A stretch of DNA of 64,000 nucleotides from Listeria costaricensis (GTDB taxonomy: Bacteria > Bacillota > Bacilli > Lactobacillales > Listeriaceae): the NCBI RefSeq assembly GCF_900183385.1, contig NZ_FXUT01000006.1:140710-204709 (forward strand). The letters are read 5' to 3'. Below, in pieces: positions 60,023-64,000 of this stretch. Each line of letters starts with the position of its first letter. The stretch's first letter is position 1. The notes under the pieces were generated by a model. That model had not been told where the DNA came from. It searched no databases and was given only the letters and a program-made list of their open reading frames with translations. Both the position numbers and the translations under genes were made by a program.

Positions 60023-61663
60023 ATGGCAAAAATCAATTCGATGTATCAAAAATTAAAAGCTTGGCACAAAGCCGCGATAATCGTCGGCCTTTTTGTCGTT
60101 GTAACAATCGTTCTCCTTTATATGAACAAGCCGAGCGAAGAAGTCGTGCTTTACAAAAACTTATCGGAAAGTGCGTCAAGTGAGGTCACAACCGAGCTGT
60201 CCAAACTTGACGTCGACTACACCATCGATAAAGATGGAACGATTTGGGTGAACAAGCGTACAGAAACACTCGTCAGAAATACGCTGAATGAAAAAGGGAT
60301 TCCCTATACGGGACAGGATGGCAGCGAAATTCTGCTCAATAATACGCTCGGAGCTAGTGAAGAGGATAAAAAAATGCAGGAAAAAGTCGGGACAAAGGTC
60401 AGCCTGGAAAAAGAGATCCTTCAAGGCTACGGCAATGTAGTCGACCATGCGACGGTCCAGTTGACACTTCCAAAAGCCAATTCGATTTTCGAGGAATCCA
60501 GTCAAAAAGGAAGCGCGGCCGTGACACTTAAGGTTAAAAAAGGCGAGACACTTTCCGCCAATCAGGTGGCAGGCATTCAGCGAACCGTCAGTGCAGCCGT
60601 ACCGAATATCCAAGTGGATGATGTGGCGGTGATCGATACGACACGCGGCGTCATCAGCGAATCAGCGACAAATCAGCAGGAAGGCAGCACTGATTACAAG
60701 AATGAAGTGGACATTGAAAAAGGGGTTGGACAAAATATCCAGACAGAAATTGAAAGCACCCTGTCGAGCATTTTCGCCTTGGATAATTACCGCGTCAATG
60801 CCAATGTGACCATCAACTTTGATGAAATCAAGCAGCACACTGAAAGCTACCCAAATGACGGCAAGACGCGCAGCGAATCCAAGGAGAGCGCCAAGGATAC
60901 CGCAAAGGGCAGCGGCAATAAGACGGAAGCCGGGACAAATGCCAATGCAGACGTGCCGAATTATACCGATGAAAATGGCAGCGGCAGTTCCGACTACAGC
61001 AGTGAGAAATCCTCTGAGACGCGCAACTATGAGCTGGACGCAACCATTCAGGAAATCAAAAAGCATCCGCAGCTGGTGAAAACCAATGTTGTCGTCTGGG
61101 TTGATCAGGCTGCACTCACAAAAAACAGTGTCGACATGAATGAATTCACAAAAGCAATCGGCGTTTCGGCAGGTCTGACACCGAATATGGAGACGAATGA
61201 TCAGACGGCAGGCGCGGATGCAAAGAACCGGAAAACTTTCAGCGGCACCTTCCAAAACGGAGAGGTGACGATCATGCCGATTCAGTTTCTTGATCAGGAA
61301 AACGCGACAGAGAAGGCGCCGAAGAAGGAAGAAGAAACCAGCCGGGCGTGGATTTACTGGCTGATCGGTTCGCTGGCACTTGTCCTTGTGGCAGGCGGCG
61401 TGGTCGGCTATATGCTGTACTTGAAGCGGAAGGAGCAACTGGCCGAAGCGCTCGACGATGAGCAGTTTGGCGGACACGCGGAAACCGGGCCGGAAGAAGA
61501 AATCGAACCGGAGGCACGCGACCTCTTTTCCGAAAATATCGTCATGACCGAGCCGTATATGACTGCTCAAAAAGAAAATCTGCGGGCGCAACTGGCCGAT
61601 CTTGCGAAAGAGGATCCGGCCCGAGCTGCCGCAGTTATCAGCAAATGGCTGAATGAAAGGTAG
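60023..61663 (+). CDS. fliF: MS-ring protein FliF
   Basis: 546 aa. N-terminal membrane helix (AAIIVGLFVVVTIVLLYM, about 16-34), periplasm-equivalent ring domains (YscJ-type, about 45-215), Ser/Asn-rich linker with TKTEAG-like low complexity (about 280-330), second helix (WIYWLIGSLALVLVAGGVVG, about 440-465) and the C-terminal FliG-binding tail. ATG at 60023 with AAGGA at 5 nt; a TTG 18 bases upstream has none. Confidence 0.95.
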   Translation: MAKINSMYQKLKAWHKAAIIVGLFVVVTIVLLYMNKPSEEVVLYKNLSESASSEVTTELSKLDVDYTIDKDGTIWVNKRTETLVRNTLNEKGIPYTGQDGSEILLNNTLGASEEDKKMQEKVGTKVSLEKEILQGYGNVVDHATVQLTLPKANSIFEESSQKGSAAVTLKVKKGETLSANQVAGIQRTVSAAVPNIQVDDVAVIDTTRGVISESATNQQEGSTDYKNEVDIEKGVGQNIQTEIESTLSSIFALDNYRVNANVTINFDEIKQHTESYPNDGKTRSESKESAKDTAKGSGNKTEAGTNANADVPNYTDENGSGSSDYSSEKSSETRNYELDATIQEIKKHPQLVKTNVVVWVDQAALTKNSVDMNEFTKAIGVSAGLTPNMETNDQTAGADAKNRKTFSGTFQNGEVTIMPIQFLDQENATEKAPKKEEETSRAWIYWLIGSLALVLVAGGVVGYMLYLKRKEQLAEALDDEQFGGHAETGPEEEIEPEARDLFSENIVMTEPYMTAQKENLRAQLADLAKEDPARAAAVISKWLNER

Positions 61664-61671
61664 GGAGATTC

Positions 61672-62778
61672 ATGGCTGAGACACTAGCCGAGGTGCTGAA
61701 CGAAGAAGTTGAAAAAGAGGGACAGACAGAAGCAGAGGAAACCGTCAAAAAAGAAGAGGATGCCGCCTATGCCAAAATTTCAAAGCGTGAAAAAGCGGCG
61801 ATGATCATTTGGAATCTGGATGAAGCGGTGGCTACAGAAGTTGTCGATCACCTGCCAGATCTCGCCAAGCAGCGACTTGCACGGGAAATGGCTAAAATGA
61901 AAGACATGGACGGGCAGACCGTCGATCAAGTCTCGCGGGAATTCATTTCAGAAGTTGAACTCTTGTCCGGCGGCATTGCCAAACTGGACCGCGAGCACTT
62001 GGCCCGACTTTTCCCTAACATGAGTGCAGAGGAACTGAATCAGCTGATTTACGGCGTGGAAGCCGAAGCAAGAATCGGCGAAACCGCCCTCGATATTTTG
62101 CGTGAGATTGATGATGTCGATTCCCTATTCACGATCATCAGTGACGAATCAGCCCAGACCATCGCGATGATCGCTTCTTATATGAGACCGGAAGAGGCAT
62201 CCCAGCTTCTAGCACTCTTACCGGAAGAAAAAATGATTCATACCGTGATTGGGATTGCCAAACTGCAGCAATTCGACAGCGAAGTCATGCAAAATGTTTC
62301 CAATCTGCTGCGCATCAAGCTCGACACCATGGCCAGCAGCTCGCTCAATAAAACAGATGGCATTAAAAATGTCGCGAACATCCTGAATAATGTTTCGCGA
62401 GGACTGGAACGAAGCATTTTTGAATTTCTCGATGAGCACGATAAGGACCTTTCCGACCGAATCAAGGAGCGGATGTTTGTCTTTGAGGATATTCTGATAC
62501 TGGACAACATGACCTTGCAAACCGTTTTGCAGGAAATTCAGGACAACAACAAAGTCGCCCGTGCGCTTAAAAATGAGAAAGAAGAACTCAAGGAAAAAAT
62601 CCTTACCTGTGTCTCTAAAAATCGTCGCGATATGATCATAGAAGAAATTGAAGTTCTCGGTCCGATCCGCTTGTCCGATGTGGAGCAGGCGCAGCAGGAC
62701 ATTGCATCTGTCGTTAAAAATATGGAAAAAGACGGCAAAATCGTGATCGAGCGGGGTGAACAGGATGTCCTCATCTAG
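61672..62778 (+). CDS. fliG: Motor switch protein FliG
   Basis: 368 aa. Begins with an unusual 30-residue acidic extension (EVLNEEVEKEGQTEAEETVK) before the FliG_N domain (KREKAAMIIWNLDE). Middle domain (about 140-215, with MRPEEASQLLALLPEEK) and torque-generating C-terminal domain (SDRIKERMFVFEDILILDN, charged residues for MotA contact) follow. Overlaps fliH by 14 nt. Confidence 0.96.
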   Translation: MAETLAEVLNEEVEKEGQTEAEETVKKEEDAAYAKISKREKAAMIIWNLDEAVATEVVDHLPDLAKQRLAREMAKMKDMDGQTVDQVSREFISEVELLSGGIAKLDREHLARLFPNMSAEELNQLIYGVEAEARIGETALDILREIDDVDSLFTIISDESAQTIAMIASYMRPEEASQLLALLPEEKMIHTVIGIAKLQQFDSEVMQNVSNLLRIKLDTMASSSLNKTDGIKNVANILNNVSRGLERSIFEFLDEHDKDLSDRIKERMFVFEDILILDNMTLQTVLQEIQDNNKVARALKNEKEELKEKILTCVSKNRRDMIIEEIEVLGPIRLSDVEQAQQDIASVVKNMEKDGKIVIERGEQDVLI

Positions 62779-63457
62779 CCGGCATATCAAGAAAGAAGCG
62801 ATTTCGCTGCAAAAGGAAGCCGTGGAACTCGTTTACTTGGAAGCCGTCCGGCCAGGTCAGGCGCCCCCAGAAGAAACGGATCCCCGTGAACGCGAATTCC
62901 AGCAGCTAGAAGCGAACGTAACCGCCGCAAAAGCTGCGCTGCACCAAGAAAAAGCCGCTTTTGAAGCCGAAAAAGCCCAGCTTCAGGCAAGTCTGGCAGC
63001 TGATCAAGCGGTACTCGCCCAGGCGCGCCAAAAACTATCTGCCGAACAGGCTGCCTTTGAAGCTGAAAAAAAGCAACTTTTCATCCAAATCAATGAATTT
63101 CTCTATGAAAAAACGATCGACCTTGCCGAACAAGTGGTTCATCAGGCACTCGACCAGCGGAGCTTGCAAGTAATGCCGCTGCTTGCCGAAACCATCGCCC
63201 AACTGCCAATATCCTTTGAACGCCTATCCGTCACCGTACATCCAGAAACGCTTGAAGCCCTGAAGCGTGAGGAAATGGATAGCCGATTTGGCTGGCTGTT
63301 TGAAAATATTGATTGGCATTTTGACCTGCGGCTCGCATTTGGCGAATTTACCGTGGAAGAAGAAAAAGAGTTCTTTGATTATCACTTTGGAGCGATTTTT
63401 GCCGCCCTACGTGAGCAGAATCAGGAACGTCTGCTAACAGGTGAGACGGATGACTAA
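62765..63457 (+). CDS. fliH: Export ATPase regulator FliH
   Basis: 230 aa. Long N-terminal coiled coil with repeating Ala/Glu/Lys (about 35-105) and C-terminal FliH domain (LAEQVVHQALDQRSLQVMPL... SVTVHPETLEAL) that binds FliI. ATG at 62765 preceded by GGGGTG. Overlaps fliI by 8 nt. Confidence 0.9.
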   Translation: MSSSSRHIKKEAISLQKEAVELVYLEAVRPGQAPPEETDPREREFQQLEANVTAAKAALHQEKAAFEAEKAQLQASLAADQAVLAQARQKLSAEQAAFEAEKKQLFIQINEFLYEKTIDLAEQVVHQALDQRSLQVMPLLAETIAQLPISFERLSVTVHPETLEALKREEMDSRFGWLFENIDWHFDLRLAFGEFTVEEEKEFFDYHFGAIFAALREQNQERLLTGETDD

Positions 63458-64000
63458 AAAATTAGCCCCCGACTGGCCACTCGTCACCCAAGTTCCACCA
63501 TTCATCCGTCGCGGCAAGATTCACACCATCCACGAGCAGGTCTACATTTCCAAAGGCCCGCAAGTCAAAATCGGCGACCTGGTCATCGTAGGAGAAAATC
63601 AAGTGCTCTGCGAAGTGATTGCGATCGAAAAAGAAAACAATCACCTGCTGCCATTTGGCCAGACAGACAAAGTCAGCTACGGGGATGCCGTCTTTTTGAC
63701 CAGCAGCGCCTCCCTAATTCCCAATGATCACGACTTATTAGGCGCCGTCTTAAATGCCAAAGGAGAAGTCATCAATCGCCCGAAAACAGCGAATCAAAAC
63801 GGCGGGCAAAGAGTCAGCATCGATTCACCGCCAATCAGCGCCTTCGATCGACTCGAAATTACAGACATTCTGGAAACCGGCATCAAAGCCATTGACGGCA
63901 TGCTGTCGATCGGTATCGGACAGAAGATCGGTATTTTCGCCGGATCCGGTGTCGGCAAATCCACACTGCTCGGCATGATCGCCCGTAACGCCAAGGTCGA
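63450..64000 (+). CDS. fliI: Flagellar export ATPase FliI, 5' part
   Basis: First 183 codons; the window ends inside the gene, so no stop is seen. N-terminal beta-barrel domain (about 20-90) then the start of the nucleotide-binding domain with ETGIKAIDGMLSIGIGQKIG and Walker A Gly165-SGVGKST. AAA-type F1-beta-like ATPase that readies export substrates. The ATG overlaps the fliH end; GGTGAGACGG provides a weak site, typical of coupled translation. Confidence 0.93.
   Translation, partial: MTKKLAPDWPLVTQVPPFIRRGKIHTIHEQVYISKGPQVKIGDLVIVGENQVLCEVIAIEKENNHLLPFGQTDKVSYGDAVFLTSSASLIPNDHDLLGAVLNAKGEVINRPKTANQNGGQRVSIDSPPISAFDRLEITDILETGIKAIDGMLSIGIGQKIGIFAGSGVGKSTLLGMIARNAKV

Noticed and set aside
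60662-61591. 309-codon open frame antisense to fliF
   Set aside because: Mirror frame of a GC-richer real gene; translation is Arg/Cys/His-rich without domains, and no ribosome-binding site or promoter is seen.

Overview
The window looks like a low-GC Gram-positive chromosome of the genus Listeria, most likely one of the motile lineages outside the L. monocytogenes group (L. grayi-like). This rests on gene content and order. The first 22 kb carries, in order, clpB, gpmA, a yjzD-like gene, a GW-repeat glucosaminidase, fabH, fabF, ohrA, trpS, oppABCDF, spx, mecA, coiA and pepF, which is the order I recall for one L. monocytogenes segment. From 25.8 kb the window carries the Listeria flagellar and chemotaxis island with its two genus-specific regulators: the repressor MogR and the glycosyltransferase/anti-repressor GmaR. 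The species call is inference.

Region 1 (1-22.2 kb) is housekeeping. It holds the end of the disaggregase ClpB, glycolytic phosphoglycerate mutase, cell-wall hydrolysis, the type II fatty-acid condensing enzymes FabH (behind a FapR-type operator) and FabF (behind a long structured leader), a MarR-PaiA pair, OhrA, tryptophanyl-tRNA synthetase under a tryptophan T-box, and the oligopeptide ABC transporter behind three CodY-like boxes. Spx, its ClpC adaptor MecA, CoiA and PepF follow. Most units end in clear intrinsic terminators.

Region 2 (22.2-25.8 kb) is the junction between the two conserved blocks. It holds a predicted small RNA that closely resembles RsaE/RoxS, a GntR/UTRA regulator with an orphan cellobiose-type PTS EIIC gene (same 13-bp operator before each gene, plus a cre site), and two small minus-strand genes of unknown role.

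Region 3 (25.8-64 kb) is the flagellar island. MogR is encoded on the minus strand, divergent from the export-gate operon fliO-fliP-fliQ-fliR-flhB-flhA-flhF-flgG-cheR-x-motA-motB-x-gmaR-cheV. Monocistronic flaA follows. A third block starts at cheY-cheA and runs through fliN-like, fliJ-like, fliK, flgD, flgE, fliN-like, fliM, fliY, two unknown genes, a yaaR-like gene, flgN-like, flgK, flgL, fliD, fliS, fliT-like, flgB, flgC, fliE, fliF, fliG, fliH and fliI, which is cut by the window end. Exact TTTT-N5-AAAA MogR boxes lie in the flaA and cheY promoters and at an apparent internal promoter before the yaaR-like gene. No sigma-28 gene is visible, as expected for MogR/GmaR control.

The best candidates for new or under-described biology are: the RsaE/RoxS-like RNA with a ResD/SrrA-type box; a perfect sigma-B promoter on the minus strand at the fliQ/fliR border, which would read antisense across fliQPO into mogR (the excludon arrangement known in L. 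monocytogenes); the internal MogR-box promoter at 53.45 kb; the fabF leader hairpin; and four flagellar-island proteins with no recognisable function.
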